Source: Lachnoclostridium sp. An131
GTDB taxonomy: Bacteria; Bacillota; Clostridia; Lachnospirales; Lachnospiraceae
Length of the DNA: 64,000 bases
Reading direction: 5' to 3'
Assembly: GCF_002160825.1 (NCBI RefSeq)
Contig: NZ_NFLI01000018.1
Location: 17,234-81,233 of the forward strand
The notes beneath the pieces are model-generated. The model made no database searches. It was not told where the DNA came from and saw nothing but the letters and a program-made list of their open reading frames with translations. Below are positions 26,060 to 35,085 of this stretch, piece after piece. Within the stretch, counting starts at the first letter, position 1; the number at the start of each line of letters is the position of its first letter. The translations under genes were made by a program, and so were the position numbers.

Positions 26060-27445
26060 TCAGACCTCCGGGGCCTGGACATACTGCTGCTGTCCGCAGT
26101 TCCTGCCGCCGTTTTTTTCGCCCAGATTTTTACGCACTCTGTGCCAGATCACGACCGACAGGCCCACCGCAATATAGTCTGTGATGCTCTGTCCGTAAAT
26201 CACGCCGTTCAGGCCGAACAGAGCGTCCAAGAGATACAGAAGCGGTATCAGAAGCACTCCCTGGCGCAGAATCGAAAGGATCGTAGCCGGAAAAGCATGC
26301 TCCACAGACTGCAGGCAGTTCATATTCATAAAAAGAATTCCAATCACCGGGCCGGACAGCATATATCCAATCAGTATCTGCACACCGTAACGGATCACCT
26401 CCTCATCATTAATAAACATTCGGATCACAGGCTCTCTGCAGGTATAATACAGGATTACAGACGCGATTCCCACAATCAGGCAGCAGCCTTTCGTGAATCG
26501 TTCCACTGCCCGGAAGCGTTCCGCATTCCCTGCTCCGTAATTATAACCCAGCAGGGGCTGCACACCGTTTGCAAGGCCCATCTGCAGGAAGGTGATAAAC
26601 ATGTTCGCCTTAAACACAATGCCGATCGCCGCCACAGGAGCGTTCCCGTAAGCCACCAGAATCTGATTCAGCACAATGGTGGACAGGCTCATAAGCGCCG
26701 AGAAGATCGCCGTAGGCAGGCCAATGCTGCAGATTTTCACAAGAATCCCGTCCCCGCACCGGAAATATTTCGGGCTGAGGGACAAAAGTCTGGACTTCTT
26801 CCGAAAATACCACAGAAAATAGAGGCAGGACAATACGTTTCCAATGGTCGTGGCAATCGCCGCGCCCGTAGCTCCCATGCCAAATACAGAGATAAAAATC
26901 GGATCCAGCACAATATTGGCGATGGTTCCGATCATACTCCCAATCATGGCTTCCCGGCTCGCTCCCTCCACACGGATCACAAAGCTGCAGGCCGCCGACC
27001 AGATAATAAACGGAGCCCCGTAGGAGATATGGAACGTATATCCCCTGGCAAGCTCATAGGTCTCGGCGTCGGCTCCAAACAGGGTCAGAACCGACTGCAT
27101 GAAGATCATAAGAACCAGCATAAACGCGATTCCCACTATGAAGGACGCATACAGCACAAAGGCCGACACGTTTTTGGCCCGCTTTTTATTCTGCTCTCCC
27201 AGAGCCATGGAAGCCACCGCGCTTCCTCCCATTCCAAACATGTTGGCAAAGGCCATCATCAGAATAAATATCGGGTTGGTGAGGCTCACCGCCGCCACCT
27301 GAAGTGCGTCTCCCGTCTGTCCCACGAAGAAGGTATCGGCCATGTTATAAACCACCGTCACCAGGCTGCTGATGACGCTGGGTATTGCCATCTTCGCCAC
27401 AGCCTTCGATACCTTCATCCTCCCCATCAGTTCATTGTCTTCCAT
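26060..27445 (-). CDS. MATE-family efflux transporter (MarR-linked)
   Basis: 461 aa from ATG 27445 (GAGGAG RBS, 8 nt); a GTG three codons upstream overlaps the RBS. Twelve hydrophobic segments in two related halves are visible, with MATE phrases such as MADTFFVGQTGD (TM1-2 loop) and GLANGVQPLLGYNYGAG (start of second half). Expected to export drugs or metabolites by cation antiport. It follows the MarR gene by 13 bp and so is controlled by the MarR promoter and operator at 27905-27950. Confidence 0.92.
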   Translation of the reverse strand: MEDNELMGRMKVSKAVAKMAIPSVISSLVTVVYNMADTFFVGQTGDALQVAAVSLTNPIFILMMAFANMFGMGGSAVASMALGEQNKKRAKNVSAFVLYASFIVGIAFMLVLMIFMQSVLTLFGADAETYELARGYTFHISYGAPFIIWSAACSFVIRVEGASREAMIGSMIGTIANIVLDPIFISVFGMGATGAAIATTIGNVLSCLYFLWYFRKKSRLLSLSPKYFRCGDGILVKICSIGLPTAIFSALMSLSTIVLNQILVAYGNAPVAAIGIVFKANMFITFLQMGLANGVQPLLGYNYGAGNAERFRAVERFTKGCCLIVGIASVILYYTCREPVIRMFINDEEVIRYGVQILIGYMLSGPVIGILFMNMNCLQSVEHAFPATILSILRQGVLLIPLLYLLDALFGLNGVIYGQSITDYIAVGLSVVIWHRVRKNLGEKNGGRNCGQQQYVQAPEV

Positions 27446-27458
27446 CTGTTCCACTCCT

Positions 27459-27875
27459 CTATTCCAGATTTTTCAGCATCCGCTCCGCCAGCTCCAGGAA
27501 CACTGCCTTTTCCTCCTCCGAGATTCCCTGCAGCATCCGCTTCTCCGTCTCTTCTATTTCTCCCTGAAGGGCCGCCCGGATCCCGTCCGCCTTCGGCGTA
27601 AACACCAGCTTTTTCAGCCTGCCGTCTCTCTCGTCCGGCACTCTGGCAATCAGCCCTTCCGTCTCAAGGACAGTCAGCGCTCCCGTCACCGTAGAAGAGC
27701 GCAGGTCAAACTCCTTTTCAATATCCTTCGGATATACCGGACGTCTGGCTCCTTCCACCAGAATATAGTCCAGGATTCTCCCCTGGGCCTCACTGATTCC
27801 CACAGTCTTCTGCACAGCCTGGGAACGCCTCCGGAGCCGGTGGGCGATCTTATTGATGATTTTTCCTGTTTCCAT
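27459..27875 (-). CDS. MarR-family transcriptional regulator
   Basis: 138 aa from ATG 27875, chosen because GGAGGAG lies 9-11 nt upstream; an ATG 18 bp earlier overlaps that RBS. The winged-helix region reads KDIEKEFDLRSSTVTGALTVLETEGLIARVPDERDGRLKKLVFT, split here as recognition helix SSTVTGALTVLE and wing DERDGR. Helices at both ends form the dimer interface. First gene of a two-gene operon with the MATE exporter; a perfect operator overlaps its own promoter. Confidence 0.92.
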   Translation of the reverse strand: METGKIINKIAHRLRRRSQAVQKTVGISEAQGRILDYILVEGARRPVYPKDIEKEFDLRSSTVTGALTVLETEGLIARVPDERDGRLKKLVFTPKADGIRAALQGEIEETEKRMLQGISEEEKAVFLELAERMLKNLE

Positions 27876-27904
27876 AAAATCACGCTCCTCCATCCGTTTT
27901 CATT

Positions 27905-27950
27905 TTACTAGTTTCCTAGTAATTTTAGCGCCAGGCTTGTCCGTTGTCAA
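27905..27950 (-). promoter_or_regulatory. marR-MATE promoter with overlapping palindromic operator
   Basis: On the minus strand TTGACA (27950-27945) and TAAAAT (27927-27922) are 17 bp apart. Next to the -10 lies the perfect inverted repeat TTACTAG-N4-CTAGTAA (27905-27922), which would cover the -10 edge and start site. The layout fits MarR autorepression. Confidence 0.8.
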
Positions 27951-28042
27951 GAGGAATCCCGGCGGAGCAAAAAAAGCTCACGTATATTTCCCCGTTTTCT
28001 CTCATACCTTATAACAATCGAAACATACAGGAGGGGCTTTCC

Positions 28043-28492
28043 TTGAGCTCAAAAACCAAAATCGTCGTCCTCCGCATGAAAGAATTAATCTATACGGGAA
28101 TCTTTGTGGCCCTTGGCATTCTTCTTATCCTTCTTCTGGTCTATATGTTCTCTCCGAAGGATAAAAGCAGTGACACGGCCGCAGCCTCCGAAAAGTACAT
28201 ACCGGGCGTATACACCTCCTCCATCATGCTGAACGGAAGCGCCGTCGATGTGGCGGTAACCGTAAGCGCAGACGAGATTGAGACCATCCAGCTGGTAAAT
28301 GTCAGCGAGGCCGTTGAAACCATGTATCCCCTGATGGAGCCCGCGCTGGAGAACCTGGCGGAACAGATCTGCTCCACCCAGTCCCTGGAGGGGCTTACCT
28401 ACGCCTCCGAAAACCAGTACACCTCTCAGGTGCTTCTGGACGCGGTCAGCCGGGCGCTTGACAAGGCGGCTGTGCCGGAGGACACAGAATAA
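28043..28492 (+). CDS. Membrane-anchored FMN-binding-like protein
   Basis: 149 aa starting at TTG 28043, preceded by AGGAGGGG at 6 nt; the next in-frame ATG (28076) has no RBS and the upstream ATG is poor. One membrane segment lies at about 18-38. The rest resembles an FMN_bind domain: YIPGVYTSSIMLNGS, VTVSADEIETIQLV and a terminal helix with VLLDAVSRAL. The flavin-attachment SGAT is replaced by SENQYTS, so covalent FMN is unlikely. Single gene with its own terminator. Function unknown. Confidence 0.65.
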   Translation: MSSKTKIVVLRMKELIYTGIFVALGILLILLLVYMFSPKDKSSDTAAASEKYIPGVYTSSIMLNGSAVDVAVTVSADEIETIQLVNVSEAVETMYPLMEPALENLAEQICSTQSLEGLTYASENQYTSQVLLDAVSRALDKAAVPEDTE

Positions 28493-28525
28493 GGGGCAGC
28501 ACATGGCTGCCCCTCTTCTATTCAC
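28493..28525 (+). terminator. Terminator of the FMN-binding-like gene (possibly bidirectional)
   Basis: GGGGCAGC-ACATG-GCTGCCCC begins directly at the stop codon and is followed by TCTTCTATT on the plus strand. The convergent glgB ends 20 bp away, so the hairpin may serve both. Confidence 0.7.
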
Positions 28526-28544
28526 AGTTTATTCTATTCCAGCA

Positions 28545-30500
28545 CTAAAACTCAAACACAGCCACCCCATAAGGCGCCAGCGGATAGGAAATCGAGTAGG
28601 GCTGACCATCACACTCGCCCTTGACCGCTTTGTAAATCAGGGGCTTCTCCTGCCCGCTTCCGCCGTACATCGCCGCGTCGCTGTCCAGAATAAGCTTATA
28701 CTGCTTTCTTCTGGGCACGCCTACCCTGTAATCAGGACGGGCCATCGGCGTAAAGTTGCAGACAAACAGAAGATTCCTTCTGCCGTTTTTCGCGAAACGC
28801 ATAAATGAGAAGATGCTGCGGTCCGCGTCGTTTGGATTGATCCACCGGAACCCTTCCGGATATGTATCCTGCTCATAAAGAGCCGGATGGCTCCGGTACA
28901 GGTGAAGCAGAGCCTTGACATAATTCTGAATCTGCTGGTGGCGCTCCTCTCCCAGAAGATACCAGTCAAGCTCCCTGGCCTCGCTCCACTCCTGAAGCTG
29001 TGCAAATTCCTGTCCCATAAACAGCAGCTTTTTACCCGGATGCCCCATCATAAATGAATAAGCGGTTTTCAGGTTCGCGAACTTGTCATCCGGGTAGCCC
29101 GGCATCTTATTGTACATGGAGCATTTCAAGTGCACTACCTCATCGTGAGAGAGCACGAGGATGTATTTTTCACTGTAGGCATAGGTCATCGCAAAGGTCA
29201 TCAGATGATGCGCCCCTTTTCGGAAATAGGGATCCAGCTTCATATATTCCAGAAAATCATTCATCCATCCCATATTCCATTTGAAAGAGAAGCCGAGACC
29301 GTCATTTTCAGGCTTATCTGTTACCTTCGGCCAGGCCGTGGACTCCTCGGCAATCATCATTGCTCCCGGATTGCGCCCCAGCAGCACGGAGTTCAGATGC
29401 TTGAAAAATTCCACTGCTTCCAGATTTTCATTTCCGCCATATTTATTGGCTACCCACTGCCCCGACTGCTTTCCGTAATCCAGATAGAGCATGGACGCCA
29501 CCGCGTCTACCCTGAGACCGTCCACATGGAACTGCTCCACCCAGTACAGGGCGTTCGCGATCAGGAAGTTTTTGACCTCGTTCATCTCATAATTAAAGAT
29601 TTTGGTCCCCCAGTCCGGATGCTCTCCCTTTCTCGGGTCAGGATATTCATACAGGGGCTGGCCGTCAAAATCTGCCAGGCCATGGGCATCTCTCGGGAAG
29701 TGTGCCGGAACCCAGTCCAGAATCACCCCGATTTTCTTTTTGTGCAGATAATTCACAAGATACATGAAATCCTGCGGACTTCCGTATCGTGAGGTCGGAG
29801 CATAGTACCCGGTAACCTGGTATCCCCAGGAACCATCGAAGGGATGCTCCGCAATCCCCATCAGCTCCACATGGGTGTAGCCCATCTCATGGACATAGTC
29901 TGCCAGGCTGTGGGCCAGCTCACGATAATTATAGAAGCCGTCCTCATCCGGACCGTGGGGATGCTTTTTCCAGGAGCCCGGATGTACCTCGTAAATGGCC
30001 ATAGGCTCCTCCGTCATGGTCTTGGCGCGCCGCTGCTCCATCCAGGTGCCGTCCGTCCACTTAAAACCGGAAATGTCCGCCACGCGGGAAGCCGTACCCG
30101 GCCGCATCTCTGCGGAGGAAGCATAAGGATCCGCCTTATAGAGCCGGCGGTGATCCTGCGTCTCAATCAGATATTTATACAAAGCCCCCTGCCTTACGCC
30201 GGGAACAAACAGCTCCCAGATTCCCAGCGGCTCCAGGCGCTCCATCGCATGGCTCTCCTCATTCCACCCATTGAAATCTCCGATCACATGAACCTCCAGC
30301 GCATGCGGCGCCCACACCGCAAAATATACGCCATTCCTTCCGTCCACCGTCATCAGATGGGCGCCAAGCTTCTGAAAGATATCATAATGCGTCCCCTGAC
30401 CGAACAGATATTGATCCAGATCTCCTACAAAGCCCTCCGGCCTCTTTTTTCTGCTCCCCTTTCTTTTTGATGCGGCAGCTTCCTTTTTCTTTTCTTCCAT
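28545..30500 (-). CDS. glgB: 1,4-alpha-glucan branching enzyme (GH13)
   Basis: 651 aa. A Lys/Glu-rich N terminus (1-20) is followed by a CBM48 domain (NGVYFAVWAPHALEVHVIGDFNGW, about 55-140), the GH13 barrel and a C-terminal beta domain. Catalytic motifs: GLRVDAVAS with nucleophile Asp332, AEEST for the acid/base, and LSHDEVVH for the transition-state Asp. Length and motifs are those of GlgB, which makes alpha-1,6 branches in glycogen. It starts 4 bp after the GH13 hydrolase stop. No glgA, glgC or glgP is nearby. Confidence 0.95.
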   Translation of the reverse strand: MEEKKKEAAASKRKGSRKKRPEGFVGDLDQYLFGQGTHYDIFQKLGAHLMTVDGRNGVYFAVWAPHALEVHVIGDFNGWNEESHAMERLEPLGIWELFVPGVRQGALYKYLIETQDHRRLYKADPYASSAEMRPGTASRVADISGFKWTDGTWMEQRRAKTMTEEPMAIYEVHPGSWKKHPHGPDEDGFYNYRELAHSLADYVHEMGYTHVELMGIAEHPFDGSWGYQVTGYYAPTSRYGSPQDFMYLVNYLHKKKIGVILDWVPAHFPRDAHGLADFDGQPLYEYPDPRKGEHPDWGTKIFNYEMNEVKNFLIANALYWVEQFHVDGLRVDAVASMLYLDYGKQSGQWVANKYGGNENLEAVEFFKHLNSVLLGRNPGAMMIAEESTAWPKVTDKPENDGLGFSFKWNMGWMNDFLEYMKLDPYFRKGAHHLMTFAMTYAYSEKYILVLSHDEVVHLKCSMYNKMPGYPDDKFANLKTAYSFMMGHPGKKLLFMGQEFAQLQEWSEARELDWYLLGEERHQQIQNYVKALLHLYRSHPALYEQDTYPEGFRWINPNDADRSIFSFMRFAKNGRRNLLFVCNFTPMARPDYRVGVPRRKQYKLILDSDAAMYGGSGQEKPLIYKAVKGECDGQPYSISYPLAPYGVAVFEF

Positions 30501-30504
30501 AATC

Positions 30505-31863
30505 TCACCCCTGTTTTACTGTAAATACCGCGCTTCCGTAAGCGGGCATCTCCCATATGATTTTTCCATTCTCTATGGCCTGCGTCTTCTCCGTGAAGAT
30601 CTCCGCAGCCTCTGTCCCCGGAACCGGACAGGGTATCTCAAAGCGCGCCTCCTTGTCGTCGTTATTCACAGCTGTAATCACTGCTTCTCCATCCAGGATT
30701 CTGGCGAAGGAATACTGGCGGTTCGTCAGCGTCAGCTCCCGGTACACGCCATCTGTCAGCGCTTTTTCCTGCGCGCGTACCCGGGCCAGCTTCCGGATCA
30801 GTTCCGGAAGCCCCGGCACCGGAGGCTTCTCCTCCAGCTCCGAAAGCTTCAGGCAGGGACGAAGCTTCTCGTCGCCTCCCCACTCTTTTTTCCCCTCCAC
30901 TCCCCACTCGCTTCCATAGTACACCGACGGGATACCCGGCAGGGTATAGAGAAGCGTGTAGACAGAGCGAAGGAAGCCTTTATCATTCAGCGTATTTACA
31001 ATCCTGTCCACATCATGGTTATCCACAAAGGTGTACAGGCGGCAGCCCTTATAGATGCCTCCGTTTGCATCGAACTGGCGGCGGATCGTGTGCGCGATTT
31101 CAAAATAATTATGATCGTTGTGTCCGGAGTAAAGCCCCTTCCACAGCTCATAGTTTGTAACAGAATGAAGCGTCTCCGGATTCACCCAGCGGGCGTAATC
31201 CCCGTGAATCACCTCACCCATCAGCCAGAAATCCTGTTTTTTCTCTTCCGCAGCTCTCCGGAGCTCCTTCATAAAATCAAAGGAAAGGCAGTCGGCGCAG
31301 TCCAGGCGGATTCCATCGATATCGAACTCATCGATCCAGAAACGCACGACATCCAGCAGGTAATTCCTGACCTCCGGATTTCCCAGGTTCAGGTTCGCCA
31401 GCTCATAGCAGTTATGCCATGCCCTGTACCAGAACCCATCATGAAATGGGCTGTTCCCGCCAAAATCTACATCCTGGTACCAGTAACGGTACGGAGAATT
31501 CTCACGGTTTCTCTGAAGATCCTGGAATGCGAAAAATTCCCGGCCCGTATGGTTAAACACGCCGTCCACAACGACCCGGATGCCGCTTTCATGGCATTTC
31601 TCCACAAAATGACGGAAGTCCTCATTGTCTCCCAGCCGGCTGTCTACCCTTTTATAATCCTTTGTGTCATACCCGTGGGTGGTGGACTCAAACAGCGGTC
31701 CGATATACACAGCGGTAAACCCGTATTCCCGCATATGAGCGACCCACGGATCCAGCTCCTTCAGCCTGTGAACCTCTCCTTCCTCCTCATGAGCCTTAGG
31801 CGCCCCCAAAAGCCCCAACGGGTAAATATGATAAAAAATGGCTTCCTCATACCATTTTGACAT
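30505..31863 (-). CDS. GH13 alpha-glucosidase/cyclomaltodextrinase-like enzyme
   Basis: 452 aa, short for GH13 and without a signal peptide, so intracellular. The four conserved regions are present: VDGVFNHTG, GIRLDCADC (nucleophile Asp), MGEVIHGDY (acid Glu) and FVDNHDVDRI. A beta-sheet C-terminal domain ends the protein. Likely hydrolyses maltodextrins or glycogen fragments; specificity cannot be fixed by eye. Lies between tetR (92 bp) and glgB (4 bp) in one operon. Confidence 0.9.
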   Translation of the reverse strand: MSKWYEEAIFYHIYPLGLLGAPKAHEEEGEVHRLKELDPWVAHMREYGFTAVYIGPLFESTTHGYDTKDYKRVDSRLGDNEDFRHFVEKCHESGIRVVVDGVFNHTGREFFAFQDLQRNRENSPYRYWYQDVDFGGNSPFHDGFWYRAWHNCYELANLNLGNPEVRNYLLDVVRFWIDEFDIDGIRLDCADCLSFDFMKELRRAAEEKKQDFWLMGEVIHGDYARWVNPETLHSVTNYELWKGLYSGHNDHNYFEIAHTIRRQFDANGGIYKGCRLYTFVDNHDVDRIVNTLNDKGFLRSVYTLLYTLPGIPSVYYGSEWGVEGKKEWGGDEKLRPCLKLSELEEKPPVPGLPELIRKLARVRAQEKALTDGVYRELTLTNRQYSFARILDGEAVITAVNNDDKEARFEIPCPVPGTEAAEIFTEKTQAIENGKIIWEMPAYGSAVFTVKQG

Positions 31864-31955
31864 GATGCTTCCTCCTCCGATTTTTCTTCACAGCCCTGTC
31901 TGTCCCGGCCCTGCAGAAGCTCCGCCCGGGAACCGTTCTGCCTAAAACGTTCTGC

Positions 31956-32552
31956 CTAAGAATAGATCCCATGCATAAACTGGTGTACCAGCGCCTCGAT
32001 CTCCTCTTCCGAAATCTCGAGCCGCTTCTCCTCCCCCGTCTCATGCTTCATGATAAGATAGAGAATGACCAGGCCGATAAAGCCGAGAGAAAACTGCCTC
32101 TGCCGTCCGTGCATATTCCCCAGATCCGAGGCGGCAGCCTCAAAAATACCTTCTATCTCCTTCTGCAGACGGAACACCAGCGGACGTACAGCCTGATAGG
32201 TCTCGCTCTCCCTGGCAGAATAGTACTGCGCCACAAAGAGAATCGAAAATTTAGGTTCTCTCTGCGCAAAATCAGCTACTGCTCTGGCAGCCGCGCACAG
32301 CGTCTCTCTTAAATCCCCATGATAGATGCACGCCGTTTGCAGCTCCCTCAGAAACGGCTCCCCCCTGCTCTCCAGAAGCTGCTCCAGAAGGCCGTATTTA
32401 CTTTTAAAATAGTAGTAAAGCGTCGGCTTGGTGACACCTGACTTTTCCGCAATCTCCTGAACTCCCACCGCGTCATAGCCCCTGGCGTAAAAAAGCTCCA
32501 GCGCGGTCTCAAGGATCCGTTCCCTGTTGTCCACAGGCATCCCTCTTTCCAT
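31956..32552 (-). CDS. TetR/AcrR-family transcriptional regulator
   Basis: About 198 aa; start uncertain between ATG 32552 and ATG 32540, since neither has a strong RBS. The N-terminal HTH is typical: RERILETALELFYARGYDAVGVQEIAEKSGVTKPTLYYYF, split as ALELFYARGYDAVG and EKSGVTKPTLYYYF. The helical C-terminal domain should bind an unknown ligand. A perfect palindrome sits between -35 and -10 of its own promoter. It probably controls itself, the GH13 enzyme and GlgB, and perhaps the divergent sugar kinase. Confidence 0.9.
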   Translation of the reverse strand: MERGMPVDNRERILETALELFYARGYDAVGVQEIAEKSGVTKPTLYYYFKSKYGLLEQLLESRGEPFLRELQTACIYHGDLRETLCAAARAVADFAQREPKFSILFVAQYYSARESETYQAVRPLVFRLQKEIEGIFEAAASDLGNMHGRQRQFSLGFIGLVILYLIMKHETGEEKRLEISEEEIEALVHQFMHGIYS

Positions 32553-32584
32553 CCTGACAAACACTGTGTTTTTGTTCTGTCTTC

Positions 32585-32613
32585 ATTCTATACCGAACGG
32601 TATAACCTGTCAA
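32585..32613 (-). promoter_or_regulatory. tetR promoter with TetR-type operator
   Basis: On the minus strand TTGACA (32613-32608), 17 bp, TAGAAT (32590-32585). The operator TATACCG-AA-CGGTATA (32589-32604, plus-strand reading) lies between them and touches the -10. A repressor bound there would block this promoter. It is also 30 bp upstream of the -35 of the divergent kinase gene. Confidence 0.82.
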
Positions 32614-32634
32614 GCAGTCCTCAGAAATTTCTTT

Positions 32635-32663
32635 TTGACATTCCATTTTTCCCTGCCTATAAT
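32635..32663 (+). promoter_or_regulatory. Consensus promoter of the PfkB-type kinase
   Basis: Perfect TTGACA (32635-32640), 17-bp spacer, perfect TATAAT (32658-32663), about 40 bp before the start codon. One of the best sigma-A promoters in the window. Confidence 0.88.
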
Positions 32664-32703
32664 GAATCTATACAATAAACAAACGGAAAAGAAAGGACAT
32701 CCG

Positions 32704-33636
32704 ATGATATTATCTGTAACCTTGAACCCCTGCATTGACAAAACCATATACCTTGACCGGCTGGACGTAGGGGCCTATAACCGGGTAAAAAATGCGAGAA
32801 TTGACGTGGCCGGAAAAGGCCTGAATGTGAGCACAGTTCTGAATCACCTGGGAGAAGATACCCTGTGCATGGGACTGAATTTTCGGAATAACGGCAGTCT
32901 TCTGGAGCAGACACTGAACAGCCGCGGCCTGAAGCACCATTTTATCTATGCCGACGGCTCTATCCGGACAAACATCAAGCTTTTTGATCAGGCCTCCCAT
33001 GTGATGACCGAAATCAACGAGGCAGGCCCCGAAGTCTCCCCTTCCTCTGTCGACAGGCTGATTGACGAGATCGACGCCCGTCTGGAGCACGCGCATATTC
33101 TGGTCTTGAGTGGAAGCATACCTCCCGGAGTGCCCTCAGATATCTATCAGAGGCTGATCCGCATGGCCCATAGAAAAGACGTCAAAACCGTGCTGGATTC
33201 CGCTGGCGAGCCCTTCCAGCTGGGCCTTCAGGAAAAGCCTTTTTTGATCAAGCCCAACAGCCTGGAATTTGAACAGACCTTCCGGCAGAAGCTGAAAGCC
33301 GGCCAGGGGCCTCTGGAAATCGCCCGGCAGGTCGTAGACGGAGGCATCCCTTATCTCTGCATTTCCATGGGCGCCGACGGAGCGCTCCTTCTCGATCAGG
33401 AGCATGCCTACCGCGCGAAGCCGCTTCCCATAGAAGCAAAAGGCCTGACCGGAGCCGGCGATTCCATGGTCGCCGGCATGTGCTATGCGCTCCGAAAGCA
33501 TCTGGACTCTGAGGATATGCTGCGCTACGCCATGGCATGCGCTGCTGGCTCTGTCCGCCAGGAGGGCACGCTGCTGGCAAGGGAAAGCGATGTACAGGAG
33601 CTGCTGCCGCAGGTAGAGATCGAAAAAATTGCCTGA
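32704..33636 (+). CDS. PfkB-family sugar-phosphate kinase (1-phosphofructokinase/tagatose-6-P kinase type)
   Basis: 310 aa from ATG 32704 (AAAGGA RBS). Both PfkB signatures are present: the N-terminal VAGKGLNVSTVLNHLGE and the C-terminal GLTGAGDSMVAGM with the GAGD anion hole and catalytic Asp. The opening ILSVTLNPCIDKTIYLD is that of FruK/LacC. No PTS fructose or lac gene is adjacent, so the substrate could be fructose-1-P, tagatose-6-P or fructose-6-P. Divergent from tetR. Confidence 0.88.
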   Translation: MILSVTLNPCIDKTIYLDRLDVGAYNRVKNARIDVAGKGLNVSTVLNHLGEDTLCMGLNFRNNGSLLEQTLNSRGLKHHFIYADGSIRTNIKLFDQASHVMTEINEAGPEVSPSSVDRLIDEIDARLEHAHILVLSGSIPPGVPSDIYQRLIRMAHRKDVKTVLDSAGEPFQLGLQEKPFLIKPNSLEFEQTFRQKLKAGQGPLEIARQVVDGGIPYLCISMGADGALLLDQEHAYRAKPLPIEAKGLTGAGDSMVAGMCYALRKHLDSEDMLRYAMACAAGSVRQEGTLLARESDVQELLPQVEIEKIA

Positions 33637-33661
33637 AGCGGGATGCATTCCCGTTCAGGCA
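33630..33661 (-). terminator. Hairpin across the convergent ends of the kinase and second MATE genes
   Basis: TGCCTGAA and CGGGA pair with TCCCG and TTCAGGCA around TGCAT, with one bulge. On the minus strand the stem is followed by ATTTTTTCG, so it terminates the MATE transcript. The stem overlaps the kinase stop codon. Confidence 0.75.
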
Positions 33662-35049
33662 GAAGGCTGGCGCTTCGTTCCGGCTGCCTCCCGTCCCAGC
33701 TCTTTTGTTCTTTTTGCAATCACCCGCGGAAAGAAATACAGAAACAGGGCTGTCGTCACCGCGGCTGCGATGACGTCCGCTGCCGGTTCTGAGAAAAACG
33801 CCGCCTCCGCCGAGACGAGCGCAGGGAGCGTCAGCAGGCTTGCCAGATAAACAAGCTTCCGGAACGCTGAGCAGAACAGGGCTAGCTTTACCTGTCCCAG
33901 CGCTGTCGTCTCATCTACCAGCGGGTACTGTACCGCCAGCGGGATAATCATGGCAGTGAATATTTTTATGTATCTTACCGAACGCGCCAGAATCTCACTG
34001 TCTTTCGTGAACAGCGAGACATAAAGAGGCGAAGCCGTATAGGTCAGCGCCATCATAAAGACACAGAAGCTGATACATAGCCCTACGATACACCGCAGGG
34101 CTTTTTTGATGCGGCCGGCATCCCCCATTCCGTAATTAAAGCTGATCACAGGCTGGCTTCCCAGCGTAATTCCTCCCATCGGCATCGTAATCAGCAGAAG
34201 GTAGCTCTGCACAATCGTCGCGCAGGTCACAAGTGTGTCGCCCTCGCCCGGTCCCCCGTAGCGCTGAAGCACAGTATTCAGAACAATCAGAAGGATGCTG
34301 TCACTGGCAATAATCAGAAACGGAGACAGTCCAAAGGCTGCGATTCTTTGCACGGTCTTCCACCGGAAATCGCCCCAGCTCAGACGCACGGGCATTTTCC
34401 TGCTCCAAAGCGTCAGCAGAACAAAGGCACAGGAGGCAATCTGGGAAATCACCGTAGCAATAGCTGCACCCGCCACTCCCATATCAAAAACAAAGATGAA
34501 AACAGGATCCAGCACAATATTCAGCACTGCTCCCAGCATCACCGTCGCCATTCCCAGGCCGGAAAAGCCCTGGGCAATCAGAAAGCTGTTCATTCCTCCG
34601 GCCATCAGGGCGAAAAAGGTTCCCGCCGTATAAATAGTCATATAAGTATCCGCATACGCAAACGTGGCCTGGCTTGCGCCAAACCACATAAGCAGATGCT
34701 CTTTTGAAAATAAGAATACAATTGTCAAAATCACGGACAGAACCAGAAGCATCAGAAAACCGTTATTCAGTATTCTCCGCGCCTCTCTGGTATTTCCCTC
34801 GCCCATCCGCATCGCCATGAGCGGAGAACCTCCCATTCCCACCAGAGAACCGAAGGAAGAGAGAAGGGTCACAATCGGCGCGCAGACGCCCACGCCTGCC
34901 AACGCCAGACTTCCTACCCCCGCACCGATATACATGCGATCCACGATGGAATACAGCACGTTTACCAGCTGGGCAAGCATCGTGGGAACCGCCAGCCTCA
35001 GCACCAGCGGAAAGACAGGATCATGTCCCAAATCATTTGTATGTTTCAT
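33655..35049 (-). CDS. MATE-family efflux transporter (second)
   Basis: 464 aa, twelve hydrophobic segments. MATE features include NVLYSIVDRMYIGAGVG near the N terminus and GSQPVISFNYGMGD at the start of the second half. Distinct in sequence from the MATE at 26060. The RBS before ATG 35049 is weak (only GCGGCTGAAAAAAT), and a GCCGCC-GGCGGC hairpin lies just upstream, so translation may be low or coupled to the preceding gene (37 bp). Confidence 0.9.
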   Translation of the reverse strand: MKHTNDLGHDPVFPLVLRLAVPTMLAQLVNVLYSIVDRMYIGAGVGSLALAGVGVCAPIVTLLSSFGSLVGMGGSPLMAMRMGEGNTREARRILNNGFLMLLVLSVILTIVFLFSKEHLLMWFGASQATFAYADTYMTIYTAGTFFALMAGGMNSFLIAQGFSGLGMATVMLGAVLNIVLDPVFIFVFDMGVAGAAIATVISQIASCAFVLLTLWSRKMPVRLSWGDFRWKTVQRIAAFGLSPFLIIASDSILLIVLNTVLQRYGGPGEGDTLVTCATIVQSYLLLITMPMGGITLGSQPVISFNYGMGDAGRIKKALRCIVGLCISFCVFMMALTYTASPLYVSLFTKDSEILARSVRYIKIFTAMIIPLAVQYPLVDETTALGQVKLALFCSAFRKLVYLASLLTLPALVSAEAAFFSEPAADVIAAAVTTALFLYFFPRVIAKRTKELGREAAGTKRQPSA

Positions 35050-35085
35050 ATTTTTTCAGCCGCCGCAGGCGGCATTTGTGCACCT

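Noticed and set aside
26141..27601. 486-codon plus-strand frame opposite the MATE gene
   Set aside because: His/Gln/Arg-rich nonsense composition; the minus MATE gene is complete.
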